From Sandaracinus sp. (lineage in GTDB: Bacteria > Myxococcota_A > Polyangia > Polyangiales > Houyiibacteriaceae): DNA of 64,000 nt. The DNA is taken from assembly GCA_002699025.1 (NCBI GenBank), contig PABA01000013.1:1-64000 (forward strand), written 5' to 3'. A model generated the notes under the pieces. It was not told where the DNA came from. It did no database searches and saw nothing but the letters and a program-made list of their open reading frames with translations. The stretch's first letter is position 1. The number at the start of each line of letters is the position of its first letter. The position numbers and the translations under genes were made by a program. Positions 49,293-58,113 of the stretch are shown piece by piece.

Positions 49293-51113
49293 CTACTCCC
49301 GGACGTTCAGCTCGACCTTCCAGACGTGCTCGCCCGCGCGCGGGAGCGCCTCGAGCACCAGCGTGCCGAGCTCGCTCACCCGCGCCCGCAGCCGCACCGG
49401 CACGACCTCGCCCGGCGTCGCCCCCTCGGCCGGGAGCTCCGCCTCGATCTGGCCGAGCTCCACCAGCTCGTCCTCGCCCCACCGCTCGAGCACGTGCCCG
49501 GACGGGTCGTCCCGCCGCACGCTCGAGCCGAAGAAGCGGAAGCGCACCGGCTCGCCGACGACCAGGCCGAGCTCCTGCGGGGGCGCCTCGGCGGCCGCCC
49601 CCTCCTCGAGCCCGAAGGGCGCCACGCAGAGCGCCTGGATCGGCGGCTCCATCCCGGGCACGGCCGGCATGGCCGCCTCGACGCCGACGTAGAACGCCTG
49701 CGCCATGCCGCCGCGGATGCGCACACCGCCGCCCTGCCGCGCGTAGCCGTAGTAGGCCGCGCCGCGCGCCACGGCCCGGTCGAGGTCGGCCCCCTCGAGC
49801 ACGCGCGCCGCCGGCGCCCCGTCGCTCTCGAGCCACTGCTGGATCACGCCCTCGACGCGCTCGGCGATCGCCGGCGCCTTGAGCACGCCGCCGTTGAAGA
49901 GGATCGCCGTCGGGTGGAGGAAGCGCGCCCCCTCCTTCGCCTCGAAGCCGGGCAGGTCCGCGACCGCGTCCACCTGCTTGGCGAGGAAGGCCGCGAGGTG
50001 CCGCGTCACGGCCGCGTCCTGCGCGTAGGGCAGGCCGAGCTGCGTGAGCGCGCCGCGCGCCCGGCTCGCCGGCTTCGCCGTGACCTCGACCTCCGGGAAG
50101 AAGCCGTCGAGCAGCACGGCCCGCACCTCGTCGACCGTCAGCTCGGTCCGGAGCGAGCCCCCGATGAGCTTGCGCCCGCGGCTCGGCACCACGAGCGGCA
50201 CGCTCTCCTTCTCGCCGGCGAGGAGCGCCTCCTTCGCCTGGCGGCAGCCGTGGGTCAGCGCCCGGAGCTGCCAGGCGTCGAGCTTCTTGCCCTGACCCTC
50301 GAGCTTCGCCTTCACCGTGTAGGCGAGCGCGAGGTCCATGTTGTCGCCGCCGAGGAGGATGTGCTCGCCCACGGCCACGCGCCGCAGCTGGAGCGCCCCC
50401 TCCTCCTCGAGCACGGCGATGAGCGAGAAGTCGCTCGTGCCGCCGCCGACGTCGACCACGAGGATCACGTCGCCGACCTCGACCTGCTCGCGCCAGGCGC
50501 CGTCCGTCTGCTGGATCCAGGCGTAGAGCGCCGCCTGCGGCTCCTCGAGGAGCGTCAGCTTCGCGTAGCCAGCCGCCTTCGCCGCCTCGGCCGTGAGCTC
50601 GCGCGCCGCCGGGTCGAAGCTCGCCGGCACCGTGAGCACGACCTCCTGCTCCGCGAAGGGCGCCTCCGGATGCTTGGCGTCCCAGGCCTCCCGGAGGTGC
50701 GCGAGGTACTGCACGCTCGCCGCGAAGGGCGACATGCGCTGCACCTCCTCGGGCGCGTCCGTCGGGAGGATCGGCCCCTTGCGATCGACGCCCGGGTGGC
50801 AGAGCCAGCTCTTGGCGCTCGAGACGAGGCGGATGGGCGTCTTCGCGCCGAGGCTGCGCGCGATCTGTCCGACGACGTGGGCCGGCGTCGGGTTCCAGGG
50901 GAGCGCGGCGGCGCCCGGCTCGAGCTCCTGCGGGTGCGGGAGGTAGAGGAAGGAGGGGAGGAGCGGCTTGGCCTCGACCTCACCCGGAGCGACGGCCTGG
51001 GGGATCGCCAGGACGTGCTGGGCGACCTCCTCGCCCTCGCTCAGGTCGAGGTCGACGTAGGAGAGAGCGCAGTGGGTCGTGCCGAGGTCGACGCCGAGGG
51101 TGTACTGGCTCAT
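49293..51113 (-). CDS. Hsp70-family protein (DnaK/YegD-like)
   Basis: A 606-residue protein with an actin-like ATPase. It has GVDLGTTHCALSYVD at the N-terminus, VILVVDVGGGTSDFSLIAV and AAYYGYAR, all typical of Hsp70 nucleotide-binding domains. The substrate-binding half is beta-rich and less conserved. It is not the housekeeping DnaK. In many proteobacteria such a gene is paired with DUF2760, as here. Its ATG overlaps the TGA of the upstream DUF2760 gene (ATGA), so the two are coupled. Confidence 0.88.
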   Translation of the reverse strand: MSQYTLGVDLGTTHCALSYVDLDLSEGEEVAQHVLAIPQAVAPGEVEAKPLLPSFLYLPHPQELEPGAAALPWNPTPAHVVGQIARSLGAKTPIRLVSSAKSWLCHPGVDRKGPILPTDAPEEVQRMSPFAASVQYLAHLREAWDAKHPEAPFAEQEVVLTVPASFDPAARELTAEAAKAAGYAKLTLLEEPQAALYAWIQQTDGAWREQVEVGDVILVVDVGGGTSDFSLIAVLEEEGALQLRRVAVGEHILLGGDNMDLALAYTVKAKLEGQGKKLDAWQLRALTHGCRQAKEALLAGEKESVPLVVPSRGRKLIGGSLRTELTVDEVRAVLLDGFFPEVEVTAKPASRARGALTQLGLPYAQDAAVTRHLAAFLAKQVDAVADLPGFEAKEGARFLHPTAILFNGGVLKAPAIAERVEGVIQQWLESDGAPAARVLEGADLDRAVARGAAYYGYARQGGGVRIRGGMAQAFYVGVEAAMPAVPGMEPPIQALCVAPFGLEEGAAAEAPPQELGLVVGEPVRFRFFGSSVRRDDPSGHVLERWGEDELVELGQIEAELPAEGATPGEVVPVRLRARVSELGTLVLEALPRAGEHVWKVELNVRE

Positions 51114-51703
51114 CCGAGCTCGACCTCCGCCGGGGCGATCACGTGCGCGTCGTGCTCCTCGGCGAGCTTCGGGAGCTCGACCTTCGCGACCTTCCAGCCG
51201 CGGTGCTCGAGCGTGCCCGTGAAGGGCGGCTCGCCGACGACGTTGCCGACGAGGCGGTTGGCGCGGGCGTCGAAGCCCTCCTCGAGGGTGACCTTCGTGC
51301 CCTCCTCCTCGTCGCGGACGGGGACGATCTCGAAGTGATCGCGGATCGCCTTGCGGCAGCCCTCGTGGACGACGCGGGCGGCGGCGCCGATCTCCTCGTC
51401 GGAGAAGTCGGCGACGTCCTCTTCGAGGAAGTCGACGAAGCGGCCCTCGCGCTGGAGCAGCGCCAGGAGCTGGAGGGCGGCGTCGGGGGCGGCCTCGCGG
51501 ATCACGGGCTCGGGCTCGGGCTCGGGCTCCGGCTCCGGTTCCGGTTCCGGCTCCGGCTCCTGGGCCTCCCCCGGCGGCAGGGCGCGGCCCCCGTCCATCA
51601 GACGGCGGACGCCCCCGGCGAGCTCGGCCGAGCCCAGGACGCGGAAGAACGCGGCGAACGCGAGGAAGAATCGTGCGAAGAAGGAAGGCTTCGGGTCAGA
51701 CAC
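51110..51703 (-). CDS. DUF2760 domain protein with Glu-Pro repeat
   Basis: A 197-residue protein. The N-terminus has an amphipathic/hydrophobic segment (FFARFFLAFAAFFRVL). A run of about nine Glu-Pro dipeptides encoded by a hexamer repeat follows. The C-terminal ~120 residues match the DUF2760 pattern (LLALLQREGRFVDFLEEDV, then FTGTLEHRGWKVAKVELP). The family is a known companion of Hsp70-like genes and probably delivers or regulates its client. GTG at 51703 has AAGGAG six bases upstream; the ATG at 51727 would add eight residues. Confidence 0.85.
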   Translation of the reverse strand: MSDPKPSFFARFFLAFAAFFRVLGSAELAGGVRRLMDGGRALPPGEAQEPEPEPEPEPEPEPEPEPVIREAAPDAALQLLALLQREGRFVDFLEEDVADFSDEEIGAAARVVHEGCRKAIRDHFEIVPVRDEEEGTKVTLEEGFDARANRLVGNVVGEPPFTGTLEHRGWKVAKVELPKLAEEHDAHVIAPAEVELG

Positions 51704-51916
51704 TCGTAACTCCTTCGCGCGGGCCATAGCACGAAAGTCGGCCGGCACGAACGAAGGCGCGCTCGCCTCCGGTTTCCCCCTCGCGAGAGGGGGGACGCGA
51801 CCCCCCCGAGTCTGGTATAGGCAGGCGCGAGGAGCCGTGACGGCTCTCGACGGGGGGAAGCGCCCGGAGCAGGGCGCCGAACCGTGGAAGGTTCTCAGGG
51901 AGAGGTTGATTTCGAC

Positions 51917-52525
51917 ATGACGAAGCACGTTCTGACCGTCGCGCTCGTCGCCGCCCTCGTCGGCTGCGGCGGCAACGACCAGCAGCAGCAGCAGCAGGCC
52001 GAGCAGCAGGCCAACGAGCTGGGCAACGCCCTCGCCGAGGCCATGAACATGGCCGCCGAGCAGGCGGGCATGCAGGCCCAGCAGGCGCAGCAGCAGGCCC
52101 AGCAGGCCGCGGCGGCCGCCGGCACCTCCAACTTCGGCACCGTGACGCTGACCCCGGGCTTCACGCCCGACCCGCACACGGCGACGGGCACCAGCGGCGG
52201 CGCGACCAACGCGGCGACGCTGAACCCGAGCTGCGCCGGCTGGGTCGCCAGCACGCCCGACCACCTCTTCGTGGCGAGCGGCGCGTTCTCCAACCTGCGC
52301 ATCATGGCCAAGTCCGACGGCGACGTGACCCTCGTCGTCCAGAAGCCCGACGGCAGCTACGCCTGCAACGACGACTTCGAGGGCATGAACCCGCTCGTCT
52401 CGGGTAGCTTCCCCGCCGGCACCTACAAGGTCTGGATCGGCAGCTACCAGCAGGGCACCAACAGCCGCTACACGCTCGGCTTCTCCGAGCTCGACTCGGT
52501 CACGCCCAGCAGCCTCGGCGGCTGA
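51917..52525 (+). CDS. Gln-rich lipoprotein with PPC-like domain
   Basis: A 202-residue lipoprotein (MTKHVLTVALVAALVGC, Cys17). A Gln/Ala-rich helical segment with runs of Gln follows (residues 22-66), predicted as a coiled coil. The C-terminal ~95 residues form a beta domain (LRIMAKSDGDVTLVVQKPDG, then YKVWIGSYQQGTNSRYTLGF) like the pre-peptidase/S1 C-terminal-like domain. GAGAGG sits before the ATG, and TATAGG (51822) gives a leader of about 85 nt. A strong terminator follows. Possibly a surface adhesin or structural lipoprotein. Confidence 0.8.
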   Translation: MTKHVLTVALVAALVGCGGNDQQQQQQAEQQANELGNALAEAMNMAAEQAGMQAQQAQQQAQQAAAAAGTSNFGTVTLTPGFTPDPHTATGTSGGATNAATLNPSCAGWVASTPDHLFVASGAFSNLRIMAKSDGDVTLVVQKPDGSYACNDDFEGMNPLVSGSFPAGTYKVWIGSYQQGTNSRYTLGFSELDSVTPSSLGG

Positions 52526-52549
52526 GACCGGCGAGAGATCGCAGCAAAG

Positions 52550-52577
52550 AGCCCGCCGGCACTCCGGCGGGCTTTTT
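52550..52577 (+). terminator. Rho-independent terminator of the Gln-rich lipoprotein gene
   Basis: A 10-bp perfect stem (AGCCCGCCGG ... CCGGCGGGCT) with a 4-base loop followed by TTTTTC. It is the clearest terminator in the window. Confidence 0.95.
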
Positions 52578-52579
52578 CA

Positions 52580-52800
52580 ATTGGGCTTACCAGCGGGCCC
52601 GTGGGGCCCTCGGCGCTCGCTCCGCTCGCGTCACAGGAGTCGGTTCTTCGTCGCGACGCGAAGGCGGCTCCGTGGGGCCGAGCCATGGGGGGCAGATGCT
52701 GGAGCGCTCCCCTCCGCGGCGCGCTGGCTTCGCCGCGTTCGCGGCCGCCGCTCCCCTCCGCGGCGCGCTGACTTCGCCGCGTTCGCGCCGTGCCTCCCTT
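52580..52800 (+). repeat. Composite element B, second copy (head + 2 array units)
   Basis: The segment starting GGGCTTACCAGCGGGCCC matches the head at 29517-29640 at high identity. It is followed by two units beginning GCGCTCCCCTCCGCGGCGCG. The rest of the gap (52801-52930) has no recognised feature. Confidence 0.75.
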
Positions 52801-52930
52801 CCCCGGCACCGTGGCCTCGGGCGGGAGGGCTCGTTCGCCTCTTCTCTCCTGCGGGCAGGGGCACGGGCGAGGGGGCCGGGGAAGCCTTCCAAGGCGTGCG
52901 GTGCTTCGGTGGTCGAAGGTGCCGGTGATA

Positions 52931-52934
52931 TAGT
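52931..52934 (+). promoter_or_regulatory. Candidate -10 region TATAGT before kinase 4
   Basis: TATAGT (52929-52934) precedes ATG 52945 by 10 nt. The upstream ATG at 52936 sits too close to the box to lie inside the transcript. Confidence 0.35.
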
Positions 52935-52944
52935 CATGGCGCCC

Positions 52945-54660
52945 ATGAGCGACGGCCTCCTCCAGCCCGCGGAAGGGCCCGATCCGAAGATCGGGATGGT
53001 CCTCCAGGACCGCTACCGCATCGTCCGCAAGCTCGGCGAGGGCGGGATGGGCGCCGTCTACGAAGGCGAGCACGTGCTCATCAAGCGGCGCGTCGCCATC
53101 AAGTGCCTCCACGGGCAGTTCGCCCAGAACCCGGAGATCGTCGCCCGCTTCCACCGCGAGGCTCTCGCCGCCACGTCCATCGGCCACGAGAACATCATCG
53201 AGGTCACGGACATGGGCCGCTTCGATGACGGCTCCGTGTTCATGGTCCTCGAGTTCCTCGACGGCCGGGACTGGTCGGACGACATCGAGGGGCACGGGCC
53301 GCAGCCGCTCGGCAAGACCGTGCGCATCCTCCTCCAGGTCTGCGACGCGCTCACGGCGGCCCACGCCAAGGGCATCATCCACCGCGACCTGAAGCCAGAG
53401 AACATCTACCTCATCGAGCGCGCCGGGAACCCGGACTTCGTGAAGGTGCTCGACTTCGGCATCTCGAAGTTCAAGGACGCCGGCGGCCCTGGGAAGGGCA
53501 TGACCCAGACGGGCACGACGCTCGGGACGCCCTACTACATGGCCCCCGAGCAGGCGCAGGGGAAGAAGGACATCGACCACCGCGCCGACGTCTACTCGCT
53601 CGGCGTCATCCTCTTCCAGGCGCTCACGGGGCAGTACCCCTTCGACGACGAGTCCTACCCGATGCTCGTCCTCAAGATCTGCACCGAGCCGCCGCCCTCG
53701 CTCCGCGCCTACCGCCCGGACATCCCGCCCGAGGTGGACGAGATCGTCCAGCGCGCGCTGGCCAAGGAGCCCGACGGCCGCTTCGCCGACACGGCGGAGC
53801 TGCGGCAGGCGCTCGCCCCCTTCTCCGGCATGGACGACGCGCCGGTCGTCAGCGAGGGTCCGGCGACCGCGTCCATGCAGTCGTCGATGCTCGCGGCGGC
53901 GAAGAGCGGCACGCGACCGAAGACGCCGGACGTGGCGCCCGCGCCGGCGACCGGCTCCGCGGAGAGCGGCCCGCTCGCGGTCCCCGGCTCGTCGAAGGCG
54001 CCGCTCCTGATCGGCGCGGGCATCGTGCTCCTCATCGGCGGGGGCGTCGCCGTGGCGGCCGCCGCGGGCGCGTTCGCGGGCGAGGAGCCGGCCCCCATCG
54101 CCGCCCAGCCGACCCCGCCGCCGACCGCCGATCCCACGCCGCCGACGATGGAGGCGACCATGGAGGCCGAGGCCGCGCCGTCCATGGCCGCGGCTCCGAC
54201 GCTCCACGTCACGATCCGCACCGAGCCCGAGGACGCCGAGCTCTTCCTCGACGGCGACCGGATCCCGAACCCCTTCGACGGCCGGCTCCCGCAGCAGACC
54301 GAGGCGCGCCGCCTCGAGGCGCGCAAGGACGGCTACCGGACGCGCGTCGAGGACCTCGTCCTGCGCTACGACCAGAACGTGGTGCTCCGCCTCGAGCGCG
54401 GCCGGGGCACGGACGACCGGCGCGTCGCGAGCCGCATGACGACGCGCATGAGCACGAGCAGCCGCTCCACGACCACAGCCATGGAGGCGACGCCGCCGCG
54501 CATGGAGGAGGCCGCGCCGACCCCCATGGAGACGGCGATGGAGCAGGTCGCGACGCCGACCCCCATGGAGGAGCCGCCGCCGACCATGACCGCGCCGACC
54601 CCCATGGAAGAGGAGCCCGCCTCCTCGATGATGTCGGACCTCGCGAAGATCCGGATCTGA
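52945..54660 (+). CDS. Membrane-anchored Ser/Thr protein kinase with PEGA domain (kinase 4)
   Basis: A 571-residue Hanks kinase. The kinase domain (about 15-285) has GEGGMGAVYEGEH, VAIKCLH, HRDLKPEN, VLDFGISK and APEQAQG, all intact. A Pro-rich linker precedes a membrane helix (about 350-370, IGAGIVLLIGGGVAVAAAAG). Outside are a Met/Pro/Ala linker and a PEGA domain (LHVTIRTEPEDAELFLDG) that commonly senses or binds surface structures. A Met/Glu/Pro tail (PTPMEE repeats) ends the protein. Its TGA overlaps the next ATG (TGATG), coupling it to a hydrolase. Confidence 0.9.
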   Translation: MSDGLLQPAEGPDPKIGMVLQDRYRIVRKLGEGGMGAVYEGEHVLIKRRVAIKCLHGQFAQNPEIVARFHREALAATSIGHENIIEVTDMGRFDDGSVFMVLEFLDGRDWSDDIEGHGPQPLGKTVRILLQVCDALTAAHAKGIIHRDLKPENIYLIERAGNPDFVKVLDFGISKFKDAGGPGKGMTQTGTTLGTPYYMAPEQAQGKKDIDHRADVYSLGVILFQALTGQYPFDDESYPMLVLKICTEPPPSLRAYRPDIPPEVDEIVQRALAKEPDGRFADTAELRQALAPFSGMDDAPVVSEGPATASMQSSMLAAAKSGTRPKTPDVAPAPATGSAESGPLAVPGSSKAPLLIGAGIVLLIGGGVAVAAAAGAFAGEEPAPIAAQPTPPPTADPTPPTMEATMEAEAAPSMAAAPTLHVTIRTEPEDAELFLDGDRIPNPFDGRLPQQTEARRLEARKDGYRTRVEDLVLRYDQNVVLRLERGRGTDDRRVASRMTTRMSTSSRSTTTAMEATPPRMEEAAPTPMETAMEQVATPTPMEEPPPTMTAPTPMEEEPASSMMSDLAKIRI

Positions 54661-55376
54661 TGCCCTTCTACGAACGGGACGGCGCCCGCATCCGCTACGC
54701 GGTCCAGGGCGAGGGGGACCCGCTCCTGCTCATCGCGCCCGGCGGCATGCGCTCGCACCTCGAGGCCTGGGAGCGGCTGCCCTTCGATCTGGTCGGCGCG
54801 CTCGCGGCGGAACATCGGGTCGTCACCATGGACCAGCGCAACGCCGGCGAATCGACGGCGCCGATCCGCGGCACCGACGGCTGGGACACCTACACGGCGG
54901 ATCAGCTCGGGCTCATGGAGCACCTCGGGTGCGCGCGCTTCGGCGTGGTCGGCATGTGCATCGGCGGGGCGTACATCGCGAACCTCTTCCGCCACGCGCC
55001 GGAGCGGATCGCGCGCGCCGCGATGCTCCAGCCCATCGGGCTCGAGGACAACCGCGACACCTTCTACGCGCTCTTCGACGGGTGGGCGGACGAGCTCCGG
55101 GAGGCGCACCCCGAGGCGAGCGAGGCGGACTGGGCGGCCTTCCGCGCGCACATGTTCGGAGGCGACTTCCTCTTCGCCGCGTCCCGCGAGGACGTGGCCG
55201 CCATCGAGGCGCCGCTGCTCGTGCTGCGAGGCGACGACGTCTACCACCCGGCCTCGATCTCGCGGGAGGTCGCGGAGCTCGCCCCGCGCGGCGAGCTGCT
55301 CGAGCGCTGGAAGGAGCCGGAGCACCACGAGGCCGCCCAGGCGGCCCTGCTCCGCTTCCTGGCCCCGGAGCGCTGA
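54660..55376 (+). CDS. Alpha/beta hydrolase with Cys nucleophile
   Basis: A 238-residue alpha/beta-hydrolase. IAPGGMRSHLEAWERL gives the oxyanion region. The nucleophile elbow is GMCIGG, so Cys100 replaces the usual Ser (G-x-S-x-G). Asp192 (LRGDDVYHP) and His222/His223 (EPEHHE) complete the triad. Cys-nucleophile forms occur in dienelactone-hydrolase-like enzymes. Coupled to kinase 4 by TGATG. Substrate unknown. Confidence 0.82.
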   Translation: MPFYERDGARIRYAVQGEGDPLLLIAPGGMRSHLEAWERLPFDLVGALAAEHRVVTMDQRNAGESTAPIRGTDGWDTYTADQLGLMEHLGCARFGVVGMCIGGAYIANLFRHAPERIARAAMLQPIGLEDNRDTFYALFDGWADELREAHPEASEADWAAFRAHMFGGDFLFAASREDVAAIEAPLLVLRGDDVYHPASISREVAELAPRGELLERWKEPEHHEAAQAALLRFLAPER

Positions 55377-55512
55377 GCGCGCGCACGGCTCGGCGCGGCG
55401 TCACCGCGCGGCCGAGACGAGCCCGCCGAGACGAGCCCGCCGAGACCGCGCGGGCGAGCCCGTGACCGGGGCGATCCCCAGAGGCTGAACCCGCTCGGAG
55501 AGTCCCAGGAGG

Positions 55513-55527
55513 GGAACGGTTCGTTCC
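55513..55527. promoter_or_regulatory. Possible operator: GGAACG-GTT-CGTTCC
   Basis: A perfect 6-bp inverted repeat with a 3-bp spacer. It overlaps a second imperfect one (AACGGTTC ... GAACCGGTT, 55515-55543) and lies 54 bp upstream of the SANT-like gene. It could be an autoregulatory site. Confidence 0.35.
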
Positions 55528-55580
55528 ACCGGGTGAACCGGTTGCGCGCCGCGCGAGTTACGCGTTAGGACTTCCCCCAG

Positions 55581-55889
55581 ATGAGGGCCGGGGAGAAGAA
55601 GCGGCCGTGGACCGCCGAAGAGCGCGCCTACGTGGTCGAGCACTACGGTCGCGTCCCGGCACGCGTCATCGGCGAAGCCATCGGCCGCTCGGCCATCGCG
55701 GTCCAGGCCTTCGCGCGCCGCCATCGCCTGGTGAAACAGGAGGAAGCCGCGCGTGACGGAGCCTCCACGCCGGCGCAGCTGCGCCAGGATCTCGAGCGCA
55801 CGCGGACCCGCCTCCGCCTCCTCGAGGACCTCGTCGAGAGCCTCCGCGCCGAGGTCGGCGAGCTCAAGGCGAAGCTGAAGAGCCGCTGA
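55581..55889 (+). CDS. Small SANT/Myb-like DNA-binding protein with coiled coil
   Basis: A 102-residue protein. Residues 9-50 resemble a SANT/Myb-type HTH: PWTAEERAYVVEHYGRVPA, then IGEAIGRSAIAVQAFARRH. The second half is a Leu/Glu/Arg heptad coiled coil (LRQDLERTRTRLRLLEDLVE), probably for dimerisation. No family match by eye. ATG at 55581 is the only plausible start. A hairpin ends the gene, so it is its own transcription unit. Likely a small regulator. Confidence 0.75.
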   Translation: MRAGEKKRPWTAEERAYVVEHYGRVPARVIGEAIGRSAIAVQAFARRHRLVKQEEAARDGASTPAQLRQDLERTRTRLRLLEDLVESLRAEVGELKAKLKSR

Positions 55890-55892
55890 GTC

Positions 55893-55911
55893 CTCCCCCA
55901 ACGTGGGGGAG
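55893..55911 (+). terminator. Hairpin after the SANT-like gene
   Basis: CTCCCCCA-ACG-TGGGGGAG forms a perfect 8-bp stem 3 nt past the stop. No T-run follows, so it may be a rho-assisted or weak terminator. The gap 55912-56388 has a diverged element A copy near 56095-56150 and nothing else recognised. Confidence 0.5.
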
Positions 55912-56388
55912 AGAAATGGTCGAAAGCGCCCTGCCCGTCGCCGGCCGGGGGCGCCGCCGGAACGACGCCGGCCCGCCTCCCGTCGCGAAGCGCGTTCAGC
56001 GCCGCTCCTCCGCCACGCTGTCGCCGCGCGTTCACGGCGCCTCGGAGCCGGCCGATCCCGCGGGAGCGCGGAGCGCCCCGGCGACTCCACGCACACGGCA
56101 TGGACCGTGAGGTCGAGCACCAGCCCGGACGGCGGAGAGCAGACGGCGGGTCGCATCACGACGCCAGCCGCGATCACGCGCGCCGCGCTCCCCATCGCGT
56201 GTGAGATCGGCGCGCCCCGCGTCGAAGAGGAGAGGGAGCCCCCGGCCGCGCCATCCCGTGGCCGCCCGGGACCGCCGCGAGGCGCGCTCACTCGGGCTCG
56301 CGCTCGGACGACGCGACCCGGCATCGAACGTGCAGTCCCTCGACTCGTCGACGAGGGCCCCGGTTCGGCGGCCTTCGAGGAGAAGATC

Positions 56389-57915
56389 ATGCTTCGCACC
56401 TGGATCGTACTCGCCCTGGCCCTCGCGCTCGCCTGCCCCGGCTCCCACGAGCCGGGCACGGACCCGCCCATGGCGACGCCGCGAGCGCAGCCCCCGGTGG
56501 GCAGCTCGGAGAGCGCCCTCATCGGGCCCGCCGGAGGAACGGTCGCGCTCGGCGAGCTCACGCTGACCGTCCCGGAGGGCGCCCTCGATGCTCCCGTCGA
56601 GCTCACCATCACCGCCACCGATCGACCCACCCCCGACCGCTTCGAGGGCTACTCACGCGTCTTCACCTTCGCTCCGGAGGGTCTCCGCTTCGCGCGCCCC
56701 GTCCGCGTCGCCCTCCCCTTCACCGGTGACCCGGCGCTGGCCACGATCTTCTGGACGCTCGCCGAGAGCGAGAGCTACGCGGCCGTGCCGACGCGCACGG
56801 AGGACGGCCTGGCGCTCGCCGAGGTGCACCACTTCAGCCAGGCCTTCGTCGGCACCGCCTGTGAGGGCGCCGTCTGCTGCGGCCGCGCCACGGACGAGCT
56901 CGACCTGCTCCTCCTCGTCGACTCCTCGGGCTCCATGGTGGAGGAGCAAGACGCCCTCGCGCGCGAGCTCCCGGCCCTCGTGCGCGCCTTCGCGACGGGC
57001 GACGTCGACGGCGACGGAGCGCAGGACTTCCCCGCCGTCGCCTCGCTGCAGGTCGGCACGATCTCCCCGGACATGGGCACGGGCGGTCACGAGGTGCCCA
57101 CCTGCTCCGAGCCCTTCCTGGGAGACGATGGCGTGCTCCTCGGCGCCGGGAACCTCTTCGACGCGAGCTGCGAGGAGTCGTACCCACGCGTCCAGCGCTT
57201 CGAGCCCGGCGCGCCAGGCGCGGACGCGGAACGCTTCGCTCGGAACGTCTCCTGCGTGGCCCAGCTGGGCACCGACGGTTGCGGGTTCGAGCAGCAGCTC
57301 GAGGCGGCCCTCAAGGCCGTCACGCCGTCCACGTCCGCGACGAGCTTCCAGGCGGGCACGCGGGGCCATGCCGACGGCGCCAACGCCGGCTTCGTCCGCG
57401 AACGCGCCGTGCTGGCCCTCGTGAACGTCACGGATGAGAACGACTGCTCCGCGGCGGACCCGGAGCTCTTCGATCTGGACTCGCCACGCTTCGCGACCGA
57501 TCCGAACCTGCGCTGCTCCGACTACCCGGAGGCGCTGCATCCGGTGAGCCGCTACGCGGAGGGGTTCCTCGACGCGAAGGGGGGCGACGCGAGCCGGCTC
57601 GTCTTCGCGAACATCGCCGGGATCCCCCGCGACCTGGAGGGCGCGTCGGGCGACGCGATCCTCGCCGATCCGCGCATGGAGGAGCGCGTCGATCCGCGTG
57701 AGCCGTTCCAGCTCGAGCCCTCCTGCACGACGCTCTACGAGGAGGCTCCGCCCGGTCGGGCCTCCCCGCCGCGCCGCCTCGTCGAGACCGCCTCCGCCCT
57801 GGAGGCGCGGGGCGCCGCGACCGTGAACGCGAGCATCTGCCGCGCGAGCTTCGGCGACGCCGTCGGTCGCATCCTCGCGCGCGTCGCGGATCGCGTGGCG
57901 GGCCGCTGCGAGTGA
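56389..57915 (+). CDS. ZU5-like + vWA lipoprotein (paralog 1) with HFS motif
   Basis: A 508-residue lipoprotein (LALAC, Cys16). Residues ~44-155 are ZU5-like: GPAGGTVALGELTLTVPEGALDAPVELTITA is the canonical 'GGT...IPEGAL' signature. The domain ends VHHFSQAFV with His147-His148-Phe149-Ser150, the HFS tripeptide used for autoproteolysis in eukaryotic ZU5-UPA/FIIND proteins. A vWA domain follows directly with MIDAS VDSSGSM (Asp178, Ser180, Ser182) and conserved Cys pairs. GAGGAG precedes the ATG at 56389. First of four genes, with its paralog at 61206 closing the cluster. Confidence 0.82.
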   Translation: MLRTWIVLALALALACPGSHEPGTDPPMATPRAQPPVGSSESALIGPAGGTVALGELTLTVPEGALDAPVELTITATDRPTPDRFEGYSRVFTFAPEGLRFARPVRVALPFTGDPALATIFWTLAESESYAAVPTRTEDGLALAEVHHFSQAFVGTACEGAVCCGRATDELDLLLLVDSSGSMVEEQDALARELPALVRAFATGDVDGDGAQDFPAVASLQVGTISPDMGTGGHEVPTCSEPFLGDDGVLLGAGNLFDASCEESYPRVQRFEPGAPGADAERFARNVSCVAQLGTDGCGFEQQLEAALKAVTPSTSATSFQAGTRGHADGANAGFVRERAVLALVNVTDENDCSAADPELFDLDSPRFATDPNLRCSDYPEALHPVSRYAEGFLDAKGGDASRLVFANIAGIPRDLEGASGDAILADPRMEERVDPREPFQLEPSCTTLYEEAPPGRASPPRRLVETASALEARGAATVNASICRASFGDAVGRILARVADRVAGRCE

Positions 57916-58019
57916 CCGGCTCGCGGGCCCGAGGGCCGCGCGCTCCCCCCGTCCCCCGGGCTCCCATCCGTTCTCATCCACACCACCTCCCCCCCTTCCC
58001 CTGCCTCCACGCCGATCAT

Positions 58020-58049
58020 GGGGCCCGCCGCAGCGCCGCGGCGGGCCCC
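58020..58049 (+). terminator. GC-rich hairpin after ZU5-vWA paralog 1
   Basis: A 12-bp perfect stem (GGGGCCCGCCGC ... GCGGCGGGCCCC) 105 nt past the stop. The paralog at 61206 has an equivalent hairpin at 62824. No T-run follows this one. Confidence 0.55.
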
Positions 58050-58113
58050 GTCTCTGGCGCCTGGTCTCGATGGACCATGGCGCGGAGGCGACCGGGGTGT
58101 CATCCCGACCACC

